Assembly: GCA_029953675.1 (NCBI GenBank)
Contig: JAMWBK010000004.1
Coordinates: 3,098,501-3,162,500, forward strand
Length of the DNA stretch: 64,000 nt
Direction: 5' to 3'
Origin: Rhodosorus marinus
Lineage: Eukaryota > Rhodophyta > Stylonematophyceae > Stylonematales > Stylonemataceae
Shown: piece by piece, positions 36,336 through 46,430 of the stretch
How the letters are laid out: each line of letters starts with the position of its first letter
How positions within the stretch are numbered: position 1 is the stretch's first letter
The notes under the pieces: generated by a model
Databases searched by the model: none
What the model was told of the DNA's origin: nothing
Seen by the model: only the letters and a program-made list of their open reading frames with translations
Program-made: the position numbers and the translations under genes

Positions 36336-37157
36336 GTGTCGATGGTTCTACGGCTTGTGCAGGACGGGAACCCAGTCGTTTATTTTGGAAGAACGAGCTC
36401 CAGCACCGGAGCAAGCAGGATACTAAGCGCGAGGATTCTTTCATTGTTTGTTGAGGGTCCAGTAAGGAAAACCTTGTCTGGTGAGGAATTTCCTTCTAGC
36501 CAGAACGATGGGTGCGATGCTCAATTTTCCGGAGACCATGTTCGCCTATGGCATGCTTTGTGCGATAGTCGGCGGCATGGAAGTCGGTGGTAACGAAGCT
36601 GGACCATTGTACCCATTGTTTGGGCGCTTGGTGGTGGCGGCGCTATGCGTCGGTGTTTCTGCGGTAACCAGGAATACCTCACTGAAGAAAGGAGAAGAGG
36701 GCTACAAGGGGATGATGGCGGGAATTCACATCGGAATTCTCATTCCAGTTTTGTATGCCGTGGTGAGTGCTATTAGGGCATCTACGACCGATGCCAGAAA
36801 GTAGTTCTCAGTTTACCGATACGTTAATGTCGGGTCTCTATCAGAAGCTAAGTGGGTAGCAACTCGATTCTCTTGATTACTACTCAGGTTGCCGCGCTCA
36901 GACTCGTCTATGAATACGATCCACTGGAAAAGAGTAATCTTCTTCCTTTCCTTATTTGGGATATCGGTGTGTCAGTGCTGGCTTTTGCTTCAGCATTGTC
37001 CCAGAAGCCGAAGAAAACGAAGAGTCCACAAGCGGAGAAGCCTGCACTCGGAGCGATGACCACCAGGTCATTCTTTGGGAAGAGGACGCCAGCTGCAAGC
37101 CCAGCGCATTCAAACACGTCAGAATTTAAACCCTCGCAGGATAAGAAGAAGGACTGA
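36336..37157 (+). CDS. small multi-pass membrane protein (weakly TMEM14/FAX-like)
   Basis: The main exon reads MGAMLNFPETMFAYGMLCAI, GGMEVGGNEAGPLYPLFGR, LVVAALCVGVSAV and MMAGIHIGILIPVLYAV. It ends at a strong GTGAGT donor (near 36762) and joins in phase 0 to VAALRLVYEYDP, LLPFLIWDIGVSVLAFASAL and a basic tail (SQKPKKTKSPQAEKP, then PSQDKKKD and TGA). Four hydrophobic helices with a Gly-rich first pair recall TMEM14/FAX proteins, but the match is weak. The N-terminus is uncertain. An upstream frame from 36336 (MVLRLVQDGNPVVYFGR, RILSARILSLFVEG) is basic and presequence-like, and would need an intron of only 19 nt to join. The alternative start is the ATG at 36510. Confidence 0.55.
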
Positions 37158-37609
37158 AATGGCAAGCCGCACTATTAAACTGATTTCGTTTATGTGAAGT
37201 ACCCACTTGTCTTTCACAACACTGAACGAAAAGGAAGTAGAGCAGAAGTTCATAGCTTAGATCACTGCCTGGTACTGCAATCCCTCGCAAGAAGCCGCAG
37301 AGATAATCAAAATTATGAACACCTCTCGTTTCCGCAATCTTCTCTGCTGTTTCGGCAGCGCCGAACGTCGTTTCCAACCTCCCTCCCTACTTCACGTTCC
37401 GTGATTCCAAAGCTTCCAAGCTCTGACTGCTGCTTCAGCTGATGGCATAACGAAGCGTCTACTGAACGCTGAACAGACGTGAAATCGAGGTCTCTTCACT
37501 TATTAGCCATGCTAATTATAAATTAAGAGGAAACACTCGAGTCTCTAAAATGCTGGCCGCCAAGCACGAATTCCCTGTCGTACTTATAAAGTCCACAGAG
37601 GCCGTTAGC
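37158..37609. other. intergenic, convergent gap
   Basis: No confident gene. A minus-strand ATG near 37443 opens MPSAEAAVRAWKLWNHGT and could be a first exon, followed by TTFGAAETAEKIAETRG, but I could not find a phase-consistent join. Confidence 0.25.
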
Positions 37610-38119
37610 TCAGTCCGTCCACTTGAAAATTGCCTCAAACCGGTCCAAGGCTCTGTTGACCCTTTTCAGCGTCTCCGAATCTCCGCGAACGTACCAGTTA
37701 AAGGATCCCAGCGCAATCAGACCTGCCCATATATTTCGAACTTAGCAACCGGGCTAATGGCATCATAGTCCAGAAGCTAATAGCCATACGTACCAGATCC
37801 CAATGTTCGAACAGTCAACCTTCCTCCACGAGTCTGGCCGGCGGATCTTGCCGAGTACCAGAGGAAGGCACCGGCAGCAACACATGTTCCGGTTGATATT
37901 GCCCGGCAACTAAAGCAGTCGAGGCCGTGCTCATTGTTATTGTTACTAGATCGAACCTAAGCAAGGCAAATCATGTGTATTGCGGTTTGTACCTATGTCA
38001 GGCCTGGCGAATAAGCAAGTAGTTCCGGCAACTACTTTTCGTAACTTTCCTGCCCGATGTCTATACAAGATTAGAAATGCTCAAAAGCGCTCACGCTCAC
38101 TTACCTTGTCACTTTCCAT
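37610..38119 (-). CDS. DMAC1/TMEM261-like (DUF4536) small mitochondrial membrane protein
   Basis: Three exons: 38119-38105 (only 15 nt, MESDK), 37956-37794 and 37722-37610. All splice phases agree and the total is 291 nt (96 aa). The second exon reads HGLDCFSCRAISTGTCVAAG, a membrane helix (AAGAFLWYSARS) and GRLTVRTLGSG. The third reads LIALGSFNWYVRGDSETLKR and ends FEAIFKWTD then TGA. The DC-x-SCR motif followed by a Gly/Ala helix and a second hydrophobic segment is the DUF4536 signature. In animals DMAC1 (TMEM261) is an assembly factor for the distal arm of respiratory complex I. No presequence is visible. Confidence 0.68.
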
Positions 38120-38179
38120 TCATGCGGTCCCACCCACTTCTCTGAGAACTCTCGTGGGCATATACAACTTCTCTTCGTT

Positions 38180-38479
38180 TTACTGTGCTCCCGACCTCCG
38201 GTCTCTACAAAGATGTCGGCTAGCGCTCGACAGAAATGCTGGTGCGCTCGTCTCTGAACTCGCATTCACCTCTAGGTCGGGCAGTCGAAGGGACAGCCGC
38301 TCAGCAGGTTCTTGATACATCTGGGCTTCGTTCTTGAGGCTAGACAAGACTTTTTCTGACTTGGATGCTATGGAGACCGCCCGTAAAAGCAGGACGTCGC
38401 GACGCATACTACGAAGCGGTCCCGTGCGAAATATCAGGTTCTTCCAATTGCCATGAATGAATAGGATTATCCACCTCAT
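38180..38479 (-). CDS. hypothetical protein, 99 codons (putative)
   Basis: ATG at 38479 gives MRWIILFIHGNWKNLIF then RTGPLRSMRRDVLLLRAV, followed by a polar, helical stretch (KSEKVLSSLKNEAQMYQEP) and a stop. The basic, hydrophobic N-terminus could be a mitochondrial presequence or an anchor. It ends 60 bp before the DMAC1-like start on the same strand. No family recognised, and upstream exons are possible. Confidence 0.3.
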   Translation of the reverse strand: MRWIILFIHGNWKNLIFRTGPLRSMRRDVLLLRAVSIASKSEKVLSSLKNEAQMYQEPAERLSLRLPDLEVNASSETSAPAFLSSASRHLCRDRRSGAQ

Positions 38480-39509
38480 CACGAAAGATGTGGCTTGCCA
38501 ATCACACGGCTTGCGTTTCTGTTTCAGGCACGACAGCAATTTCACTCCAATGCGTGGCTGCTCAGATTGGCCACAAGCCAATTGAAGGAACTAGTACTGC
38601 GGAGCTCGAGGAGGGCAGCGCGCCCCACCCTTCTTTTTTTTGTTGGTTTTAACGGCGTAATTTCATTGGTTCAGTTCAAAAAGAGTCCGGCCAAGAAAGC
38701 ATAGGAAATGCTCGTATTTCTGTTTTGCCGGCAAAGTCGAAATCCGATAATCCGATAATCCGGCCATTCGTGAGTTCCAATAGTGTACCAATTCGAAGCC
38801 CATGTTGGAAACCACGGTTTTATATAGTTTGAGACGCTTTCAAGGTTATTTCTACCAAAAAGTGAACTCGCCATGGCGGGATATCGCAAAGTACGAACTT
38901 CGTAGGGGGTAATCCTTTTCGCACGTATATTTTGAAATTACCGCCCGAAAATTAAGCCTATTCATATATAAACACAAGTCTGCTGATGAGTAACCCCCGA
39001 TTCGCTTCGTGCTCTTGATGAAGAGTCGAAATTTGGACCGATTCGGAGTCTTCGTCAAAAGCTCAATCAGTGGTAATTTCTTTTTTTGTATGAAAATTCG
39101 AAGGGATGGAACGAGTCATTGACCGGGTAGCTGGTTGAATAGCTGCTGGCTTGGTTTGGTGCAGCTTCGGTTCTGATGTGAAGATTTGCAAAGGTGAGGC
39201 CGGCTGCAGAGAGCTGGGGTCCTGGGGCGGCAAGATATGCTCGTAGTCGTGGACAAGCGGTGTTGTTTTGTATCTGTGCGGGATGGAGCAAATGTGAGAG
39301 CAGTTATTGTTTGAGGACACATTGAGGTTTGTGTTGCATGGTTAGCGAGTGCATATGGAATTCGAACTTTGTCTCTGAGAGTACTCTTTGAAGCGGCCTA
39401 CAATTCCTTGACTATAAGGCAGATTGTTTGGGGCATTCAGAGCGCAGTTCCCTGATTTTTTTTGCGCCGTGGTCGAAGAGTTTTCAGTCTTGCGCTTCGG
39501 CAAGGAAAC
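38480..39509. other. intergenic region
   Basis: Divergent gap of about 1 kb. T-run near 38635 and AT-rich blocks near 38960. A minus-strand frame with ATG at 38874 (MASSLFGRNNLESVSNYIK) is open to about 38671 but has no recognised domain. Confidence 0.3.
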
Positions 39510-40187
39510 ATGGTCAAGAACTTACACAGCGTGGAATTTTTCCATAGCACGTCCTTTGCTACCCAGTCAATCTTTGTCTACGGATCCTGGGATAATTTTG
39601 CCAATGGAACGTCGATGAAAGAGGAAGGCCGCACCTTGTACAGATGCGACGTGAAAATTCCTGAGGGGGTGCATCTCTATCGATATCTGGTAGACGGGAA
39701 ATGGGAGGGACCCACGTTCGGGCAGGTAAGTTTCGCATGTCGATTGCTACGAAACATTTCTCGTACTGACAGGTCCTCTCACTCTGCTTAGAGAGTTGAA
39801 AGAGGGGAGGAAATATACGGCGTGAAATTCGTTGACGGGCAGGTTCGAACCCTTAGCTATGTGAAGGAGGCTACAATACCGAACGCACGCGTTCCCTCAA
39901 TGAAGCCTGCCACCCCAAAGACCACGTCCGCGCAAAGATCCCAGTCAAGCATCGCGGAAAATACCAGGTTCGAATCCCGCGTTGAGTCGTTGGCAGACAT
40001 GTTCAACGCGAAAGGGGTCGAGATTGGGGAGTACTATGACGTGAAAGTAGACCGCAGACAGGCGAGGAAGAAGAACGGCGCACCGTCAAAGGTGAAGAGC
40101 GTTATGGATAAGTTCGCTTCCATATTCTCGAAGAAGAAGCAGCCCAGCTCGTTACGACCGAGCATGTACAACTATGACAATAACTGA
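39510..40187 (+). CDS. CBM48 / AMPK-beta-type glycogen-binding domain protein
   Basis: ATG at 39510: MVKNLHSVEFFHSTSF, then IFVYGSWDNFANGTSM, LYRCDVKIPEGVHLYRYLVD and GKWEGPTFGQ. The order V-x-G-S-W-x-N-W/F then V-x-L-P-x-G-x-Y-x-Y-x-F-x-V-D-G is the CBM48 fold that binds alpha-glucans. A GTAAGT donor after GQ joins to an exon from about 39792 (ERGEEIYGVKFVDG). The rest is a 100-residue basic tail (VDRRQARKKNG, KVKSVMDKFASIFSKKK) ending YNYDNN then TGA. No kinase or hydrolase domain is attached. A role in floridean starch metabolism is an inference from the domain and the likely algal host. Confidence 0.75.
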
Positions 40188-40804
40188 ATACGCAACCAGC
40201 GTCGAAAAGTCACTTGTGCTTCGAAGCACGACCGAGCTAGCTGCTGCCCCAGAGGATATTTCTTCTTCCTTAGGGTGAGTGGTAGAGTGCGTTGGAGATC
40301 GACTTCAAATTTGAGGATCACCTGAGAGACACGGAAGGGGCTTATCAAGCAGACTTGAAGCTTCCAGGCCTGTACAACTCTCTGTATATAGTCTCACGAC
40401 TTTGCACTGCCCGCATAGAGTCGAATAAAACTGATAATCGCCGAAATGATGCACATACCTAACACACTAATATCTGAAGCATTGCTGGAGCAAGCACTCC
40501 AGCAGCATGATTGATAATATTCAACTCCGAAATAGCCGCTCAGCAGTAAACCTTTGCCTTCCCCTCGACCCGCGAGAGTAATCCGTACGCTAAACGAAAA
40601 CCACCCTCGACGCCGTCGATTCGTCGCCACGCGTACAGGGGAACCACCCAAAACAAGGCGATGTATGTGTGATTGCGCAACAGAGACTGGTCACGCTTCG
40701 GAATTCAAGGTAGAGCGCGTTTGCGCTTATCTGTTCGCAGACCCTGCATGAATGGGCTCAGTGCTCTCCGACGTCTGTACCAGGTAAGTTCGGAATAAGG
40801 GCTC
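40188..40804. other. intergenic region
   Basis: No confident gene. On the minus strand, 40394-40651 ends with a hydrophobic helix (ISVLGMCIISAIISFIRLY) and could be the end of a small membrane protein gene. Its upstream exons are not resolved. Confidence 0.25.
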
Positions 40805-41896
40805 ATGAAAAAGAAGGGGAAGGTTCGGACAGCACGAAGGTCTAGTACGACCCGACCGTCCAAGGGGCGGGAGAAGAAGCCTCGAAAGTCGAACAGGTAC
40901 GAGAGAAGGATTCGTGAACCAGATGCTCCACCGTCAAAGTCTGAGATTGATGATGACGGAGTCCCACGGAAGGTAGCGCAGTACCCCTACTCTAGTCCAA
41001 AGCAGCCATATACTAAGTTAAGTACTGGCTGGCATATTAGGCACGAGGAATGTTCGCAACAGCGGTTGTTGCACGGAAGAGACACGTTCTTGACAACGGA
41101 ATGGACGGTGATAGCCCAAGAAAAAGGGGCAACCATAGTGTTAAGCCTGCTGTCGCCAAGCGTGGCTCGGAGACTCCAACCGTCCCTGATGCGGCTACGA
41201 AGCGGAAATATGTTGCCGAAGTGCTTGACAAGCAGTTGCCAGGTGAAACCTTAAACGATTTTGAGCGGCGTCTCAAACGGGGCACAGAGAGGATCTTAAT
41301 GGGTGCCGAGACCATCACCCGTGAGAGAAGCGAGAGCAGAAAGCTCAAGAATCAAAGACGAAAGGAAAAGTCAAAAGCTCGATTTCAAGCTCGAAGCAGA
41401 CGGAACACGGAGGAGGACGATTGGAGCGGAAAGCAACCAGTGGTTGGGTTGAGCACTAGTGCTTCTGAACCGCCCCGGATTACTATTCTTCCAAGGCAGA
41501 GGTGACATGGTCCTCAGAAGCCTCGAGTGGTCGCTAGAGGAACGCACAACATGCGATTTCTGTGAGGTGAGGTTCAGTGCGACGACCCAAGCAACCTTTT
41601 TTACTTGATGATGAGTTTTCGAGATTTCTGTCTGAACCAAGAGATTGGTCATGATTAGAAACTTTGTTACATACCCTTTACCTACACTGAGAGCTTTTTC
41701 GTGGAGATTTTCGAGTTCAGGCAACACCCAAAGAGCATTCCTCTTACTCGTGATGTTTTATTGTCTTTCTGTGTTCAGGCGAATCGAAGTCAAAGAGCGA
41801 CCTGCTCCTCTAAATGATCCGATCCGAAGATCAGGCATTGGAGCCATCCGCTCCATAAAAGTTCAAGATGATAGCTTTTGTGGCGGGTTGGGATGA
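40805..41896 (+). CDS. basic coiled-coil protein, CCDC137-like (putative)
   Basis: Starts MKKKGKVRTARRSSTTRPSK and is strongly basic at first (GREKKPRKSNRYERRIREP). A later exon reads RKYVAEVLDKQLPGETLNDF, ERRLKRGTERILMGAE and RKLKNQRRKEKSKARFQARS. It ends EPPRITILPRQ at a phase 2 donor near 41501. A last exon from about 41779 continues IEVKERPAPLNDPIRR and SGIGAIRSIKVQDD to a TGA at 41896. The GE-T-x-x-F-x-R-R core, K/R-rich coil and an F/V-x-E-R-P motif near the end recall CCDC137, a nucleolar or chromosomal protein. Exon borders between 40980 and 41080 and between 41500 and 41780 are uncertain, so the homology is tentative. Confidence 0.45.
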
Positions 41897-42097
41897 TTGT
41901 CACAGCCTGAATGAGTGCTGCGTGATTTCAATCCAGCTTTGCTTTATTATTGGTTTTATAGTTCGGAGTTTCAACATTATGGCAATACATAACAATTAGT
42001 GGGATGTAATCCATTAATCTATTGCATTGTTCCAAGCAGTTGTCTCCTCCCGCGATTAAAGGGCCCGACTACCAAGTCTGGAACATGCCGACAAGAG

Positions 42098-42791
42098 CTA
42101 CTGAACAACCTCTGGTATACGGGGATCTCCCTGTGTAACATACTTGGTCGAGAGTTCGGCATTCACAACCGCTGCTTGCTCAGCCAAATCCTTGACAATA
42201 TTTAGGATACCTGCACACGCGTGACAATTGGACCTCAGTCTCTCTCCTGTGGCAATGAAAGTCAGGATTGAACTGACTAGATCGGCGAGCTCTTTGCGTA
42301 CCCTCTGCAGACTTTCCGTTAACATCTTGCGCCTCATAGACTCCCCTCTCTGATTGAGGTACCAAGGTGGTTGCCCGATGAGAGAATTCAAAACCACAGG
42401 TTAGGGATCATAAGCTCCGAAAGTAACCCCTGTGGGAATGCGTCTGAACTGATCGGGACGCGAGCAGCAGAAGGAAACAAAACTCTCTGTATCGGAGAAC
42501 CGTACCGTATCTCGCAAGTAGCTTTGCATCAACACCGTCGCAGGGACGAACGTAAATCGGAAGACCAGGGTTAAGAGTCTTTAATTCTGAGTAGTACTTC
42601 TTCAGGAAATCTCTGCCACAAATGGAAAAGGGCCTTAAGTGCACTGCCAAGCGTACTCACACAGTGGCCCTTCGCTGGATAGCCACATATGTAGTTCGCA
42701 CTCACCTTGTCCCCTCTGAGCTCCCAGACTTAGTACAATACACAACACGCAGCTCGTTCAGTGTCACCGATAACCGCGCTTTCCAGCTCAT
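42098..42791 (-). CDS. NDUFA2: NADH dehydrogenase [ubiquinone] 1 alpha subcomplex subunit 2 (B8)
   Basis: Four exons: 42791-42706, 42612-42506, 42349-42302 and 42210-42098. Phases match at all three introns and the 354-nt total gives 117 aa. Exon 1: MSWKARLSVTLNELRVVYC, TKSGSSEGTR. Exon 2: DFLKKYYSELKTLNPGLPIY, VRPCDGVDAKLLARY. Exons 3 and 4: ERGVYEAQDVNGKSAEG, ILNIVKDLAEQAAVVNAE. This is the thioredoxin-like L51/S25/CI-B8 fold. The two Cys (in VVYCTK and RPCDG) match the redox pair of NDUFA2. It is a supernumerary subunit of mitochondrial complex I. The protein is somewhat longer than the roughly 99-residue human form because of its C-terminal tail. Confidence 0.85.
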
Positions 42792-43692
42792 GATTCTCGA
42801 TAATACTATCAGTTCCACAAACGCAGCCCAGTCTGAAGCTGCGCACTTTTACCTTCCCCCTTCCTTCCTCGGCACACCAACTTGAGATCTAGACCTGCTC
42901 CCCCGCCCCCCCCCCCGACCGCAAAAGAAACAAACCCACCTCAGCGCTCTGACGGCACTTCGTTCCCTATATGGCAACGCACTGCGTTTTTAACCCCGGC
43001 TTGAGGAGTTCTGCTCAATCAGATCAGCGATGGTCCCACGTACAACGAACAAGGAAAAGCAGTCCCGCTTGGTTGGATTATGGAAGGGTTTGAATAGTTC
43101 TTCAAGCTTGCTGAAGAGGCTGATTCATCACGCGTTTCTAGAAAAGCTTATCGGGCATGAGCCAGGCGCGGACACGAAGAATTGAAGAAGTACTCTGCAA
43201 TGGACTGTTCAAGCTCGAGCTGATGGCATTGGATCATTCCATACATTGCGCTCACGTGCTTCTTTTAGGATTTACTTCGCGACGTATTCGCCGTCAACAG
43301 TTTGGTTAATTCTGATTGAAGGTCCTTGACTGAGTCGAAGGAGATGCGACTTGGTTTCCAATCATTTTTCGTCACACAGGACGCACGAATTCGAGATACA
43401 GCGGTTGTTTCAGTAGAAGAACCAATTTGTTGGCGCCACGCAGCGGCTGGTTTCGATCAGTGCTGCCCGCGGGCTTCTCTATATCCGATTGAACCATCCT
43501 CGCGAAAGCCTTAGAAAGGCCATTGCAAGTCCACAGCAACTATGCTAAAGATTGCTGATGGTTTCGTACAACCACAGCGTCGCCCATCGCATCATTGGGA
43601 ATTACTGACGTTCCGTTTAAGTTACCCAGGCTTTCGCATGTGGTTGAAGCTACGTGCTCACTAGCAGCAAACTCCGTTCGGAGGCCTGCCCT
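42792..43692. other. intergenic region
   Basis: No exon recognised. A C-run lies at about 42900. Between NDUFA2 promoter and the 3' end of PSMG3. Confidence 0.35.
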
Positions 43693-44199
43693 TTACCAGA
43701 CTTTGTTCTCCACAACAATCTCGACCAGCTCTTTTACGAGCTCCTGCGGAACTGAAGTCGCTTGCAGAGAAACACAAAGAATTATAGGTAAACTTGTTGT
43801 AGATGCCATAGCAACAGACTCGATGATTCTTCGAGCGCAAAGATCCAGTGAAAGATCATCACTCGGAGCGCCCAGGAGAGTCTGCACAGTAAACGAAGGG
43901 TTTCCTTCCATAGTGATTTCTCGCCCCGCTTGTATCTGTTTGAAGAAGAATACGAGCGGATCAGTCTCCGGCAAGAAAAAAGGCATCTTCAGTCTTGTCG
44001 GAATGCTGTTTGAGATGAAGATGTGCATCAGGCTCACGATTGTCCCGATCTTCCCAGTTTGAGTTATGAGAATGAGAATACGATCGGAAAACTTTTCGGC
44101 AAAGAATTTAGTTTTGACTCCAGCAACATCCGCCTCAAGCTGCTCTACAGAGTGCACCGGGTGACTCTCATCTGCCCCCGCAAACTTCATCGCTCGCAT
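43693..44199 (-). CDS. PSMG3: proteasome assembly chaperone 3 (PSMG3/PAC3)
   Basis: Single exon of 168 codons. Key family segments: TKFFAEKFSDRILILITQTG, KIGTIVSL (the RI-L-V-x-T-Q-x-G-K-I/M-G-T core), then TVQTLLGAPSDDLSLDLCAR and SLPIILCVSLQATS. It ends with ELVKELVEIVVENKVW, the typical end of PAC3. PAC3 pairs with PAC4 to guide assembly of the 20S proteasome alpha ring in the cytosol. Unlike most neighbours it has no intron. An alternative start is the second Met (MKFAGADES), three codons in. Confidence 0.75.
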   Translation of the reverse strand: MRAMKFAGADESHPVHSVEQLEADVAGVKTKFFAEKFSDRILILITQTGKIGTIVSLMHIFISNSIPTRLKMPFFLPETDPLVFFFKQIQAGREITMEGNPSFTVQTLLGAPSDDLSLDLCARRIIESVAMASTTSLPIILCVSLQATSVPQELVKELVEIVVENKVW

Positions 44200-45143
44200 T
44201 CCACTCGAGCCTATTCAGTTTAAATTGTGGACTGGAAATACGTTTCTTAGGTGTTCCCGTAGACTCGCGCTCTACCTCCCGAGGCAAGCTTGCTCCAGCC
44301 ACTGCAGCTCTTCCACTTTCCTTTTTCCTTGTACGAAATTCCGAATACATAAAGAAAGGCAATTGGCTTCCCACGTAGCTCGTGATTGACCTCAGTATTG
44401 CTGTTCTCAATTACTTGCCTTTGGCGTATACCCTTGGGAAAGAAATTATGGGACGGAAGACGATGAGAGCATTAGCTCAAGATTGAGACTTTGCTTGCTA
44501 ATAGGTAAACCCCCAACTGAGAAATTCCCAAGCAGCCGAAGAAAATTGGTAGGAACGAAGGGTTCTTTTTAGTGAAGGCCGTCCTATCTACCAGCGTATG
44601 AAGCTTTCCAGTTTCGCACGGGACAGTAGTGAGGAGTGCAACTCGTTGTATAGTACAATACTTCCAGTCATTTTTTATCCACACGCTATTACTTCTTTTT
44701 GAACCACTCGGCGAGCAGCAAATCAGAACAACGACAATCCTGAAAGAAGAGACTTCGCAGTCAAGCTCGACTGGTTGTCACTTTTGAGGATTGGGAGTAC
44801 TTGCTGCTGATAGCCACAACGAAATGAGTCGTACAAGGGGGACAGAAAGGCACGCCAAAAGCTGATATCCCGGACACAACCAAACCAACTTAGTAGGAGT
44901 GCAAAACTGCCAGATTCTCGCCCCTTATCTCAGATACAATCTCATCCGTTTCGTGCTGGTGGTCTTTGCTTACAATTTGTCGCAGCTAACTCGGTGAAGT
45001 GTCCAAACCTTGTTAGACCATCGTACATGCCGAGGTCTTGAAACCGAGATAAAATATATGTCCCTCGCTTAAATTGATCACGCAAGCGTTTCGCCGTGCT
45101 TCACTCGCCACAGCTGAACCTGCACACGTTGGCAATCAGCAGC
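44200..45143. other. intergenic region with two small open frames
   Basis: Minus-strand frames at 44168-44410 (basic, with LRSITSYVGSQLPFFMYSEF) and 44472-44684 (ending in the hydrophobic PIFFGCLGISQLGVYLLASK) may be exons of a small membrane protein, but I could not join them. The rest shows nothing. Confidence 0.25.
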
Positions 45144-46430
45144 TCATGATCCCCTCGCTAGGTGACCCTCCTCGTGCTTCTTTAAGTCCCATCTTTGGAA
45201 GAATCTGCGACCGCATTCAATACATTGATATTTCCTCTCACCCCTATGTACGGACAGGATGTGCCTGTTAACCTTCGACTGATTCTTGAATCCCTTTCCG
45301 CATTCTGGACACTCGGCAAGAGCAATCTTGTAGTGCACGGAGTAAATATGGTCCCGAAGATGTGTGCGGTGAATGAAATGTCTATTGCACATTTCACACT
45401 CAAAATTTCTTTCTTGTAGGTGTACAGTTCTAACATGCCTTCTGGTGTCGTGTTTCCGCGTAAACTGTGCCCCGCAGATAGGACATGTTAGATCATCCTC
45501 CGCCGCATCTGCACCAGTTCTCTTGCTGATAATCCTATCCACCGACCCATCGATCGACCCATCGGTCAGCAGCATCGGACTCCGCGGACCCGTCGCACAC
45601 ATCACTACAGACTGAGCATATTTGATACGCGCTGCCTCCGCAACGTACCCGTTTGGGGCATAATTATAAAATTTCGGAAAGGAGACGGCATGGTGCACCA
45701 TTTCCATACTACCCTCGCCTTCTGGAGTGGACATCACGCCGGTCACCTGGAACTTTCCCTGGAACACTCTACTGAAAACCTCGCAAAGCGCTCCGTTAAG
45801 GAAATGTAGATCCTGACTGTTCGAGAAGGAGACTCCCTGTATGATAGACTCACGGGTTATGTCGGTGAGGGATTTCGTCCTAATGTTATCCTCGCACTCG
45901 CATGTGAAGCCTTCCCTTGCACAATAGCTGCAGAGTTTTCGTTCTCTCGTTGTGAACCCAAAATAAACATTTGAGGGGTTGCTTTTCTCGTAAACATAGT
46001 TAGAACAGGTCATATCACCACTGGGTAGAAACTTGAACGTCATTAGTTCGACAAGACCACTAGAAGAACGATGACAAACGTTAGCAGTTATCGTAGAACC
46101 CCGGCTGTCCACTATGTACCTGCTCGTTGTACTGTGTTCGAGAGGAAACATTGCGCTAAGAATACTCCGCCCACCGAACAGCGTCCCGTACACAGCCCCG
46201 TTTCTCGCTGCCTGAGGAACAAACATAGGAGCCCAAGCCGTAATTGGAACGAGTAAATCGTCACCAGTCAATTTCATGTGATTTATTTGCAGCAGAGCTC
46301 CGCCCTCGAAGTCGAAGTTGGGGTCCGGCGCATCCCCATAAAGCCACGCTGACATCCCGTCGACTTGGAGACTCATATCCGCAAGAAGGCCTTCCATAGT
46401 CAATGAATTTCCAATCTCATGTTCGTCCAT
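45144..46430 (-). CDS. C2H2 zinc-finger protein, paralogue 1 of a local family
   Basis: Intronless, 428 aa from ATG 46430 (MDEHEIGNSLTMEGL). The N-terminal region (about 300 aa) has no match I know but is shared with the two paralogues at 49617 and 52178: WLYGDAPDPNFDFEGGALLQ, MFVPQAARNGAVYGTLFGG, RSILSAMFPLE and the Cys motif RKLCSYCAREGFTCECED. Four C2H2 fingers follow: CPICGAQFTRKHDTRRHVRT, CEMCNRHFIHRTHLRDHIYS, CPECGKGFKNQSKVNRHILS and CIECGRRFFQRWDLKKHEEG. Linkers are close to the canonical HxGERKYxC type. Probably a nuclear DNA-binding protein. The most diverged of the three paralogues. Confidence 0.85.
   Translation of the reverse strand: MDEHEIGNSLTMEGLLADMSLQVDGMSAWLYGDAPDPNFDFEGGALLQINHMKLTGDDLLVPITAWAPMFVPQAARNGAVYGTLFGGRSILSAMFPLEHSTTSRYIVDSRGSTITANVCHRSSSGLVELMTFKFLPSGDMTCSNYVYEKSNPSNVYFGFTTRERKLCSYCAREGFTCECEDNIRTKSLTDITRESIIQGVSFSNSQDLHFLNGALCEVFSRVFQGKFQVTGVMSTPEGEGSMEMVHHAVSFPKFYNYAPNGYVAEAARIKYAQSVVMCATGPRSPMLLTDGSIDGSVDRIISKRTGADAAEDDLTCPICGAQFTRKHDTRRHVRTVHLQERNFECEMCNRHFIHRTHLRDHIYSVHYKIALAECPECGKGFKNQSKVNRHILSVHRGERKYQCIECGRRFFQRWDLKKHEEGHLARGS

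Noticed and set aside
39960-39990. tRNA T-arm-like word ggttcgaatcccgc
   Set aside because: It lies inside the CBM48 coding exon and no matching D-arm, anticodon arm or acceptor stem is found upstream. Similar words at 14945 and 39840 are also coding.
42408-42650. Mitochondrial ribosomal protein mL43/mS25 as the identity of the thioredoxin-like gene
   Set aside because: These share the fold, but the YC-TKSGSSEGTRDFL start and LPIYVRPCDGVDAKLLARY match complex I subunit NDUFA2 better, including both Cys.
42890-42920. Long C-run (also near 1660, 26770 and G-run near 5020)
   Set aside because: Simple homopolymer tracts common in this genome; no sign of telomere or regulatory array.
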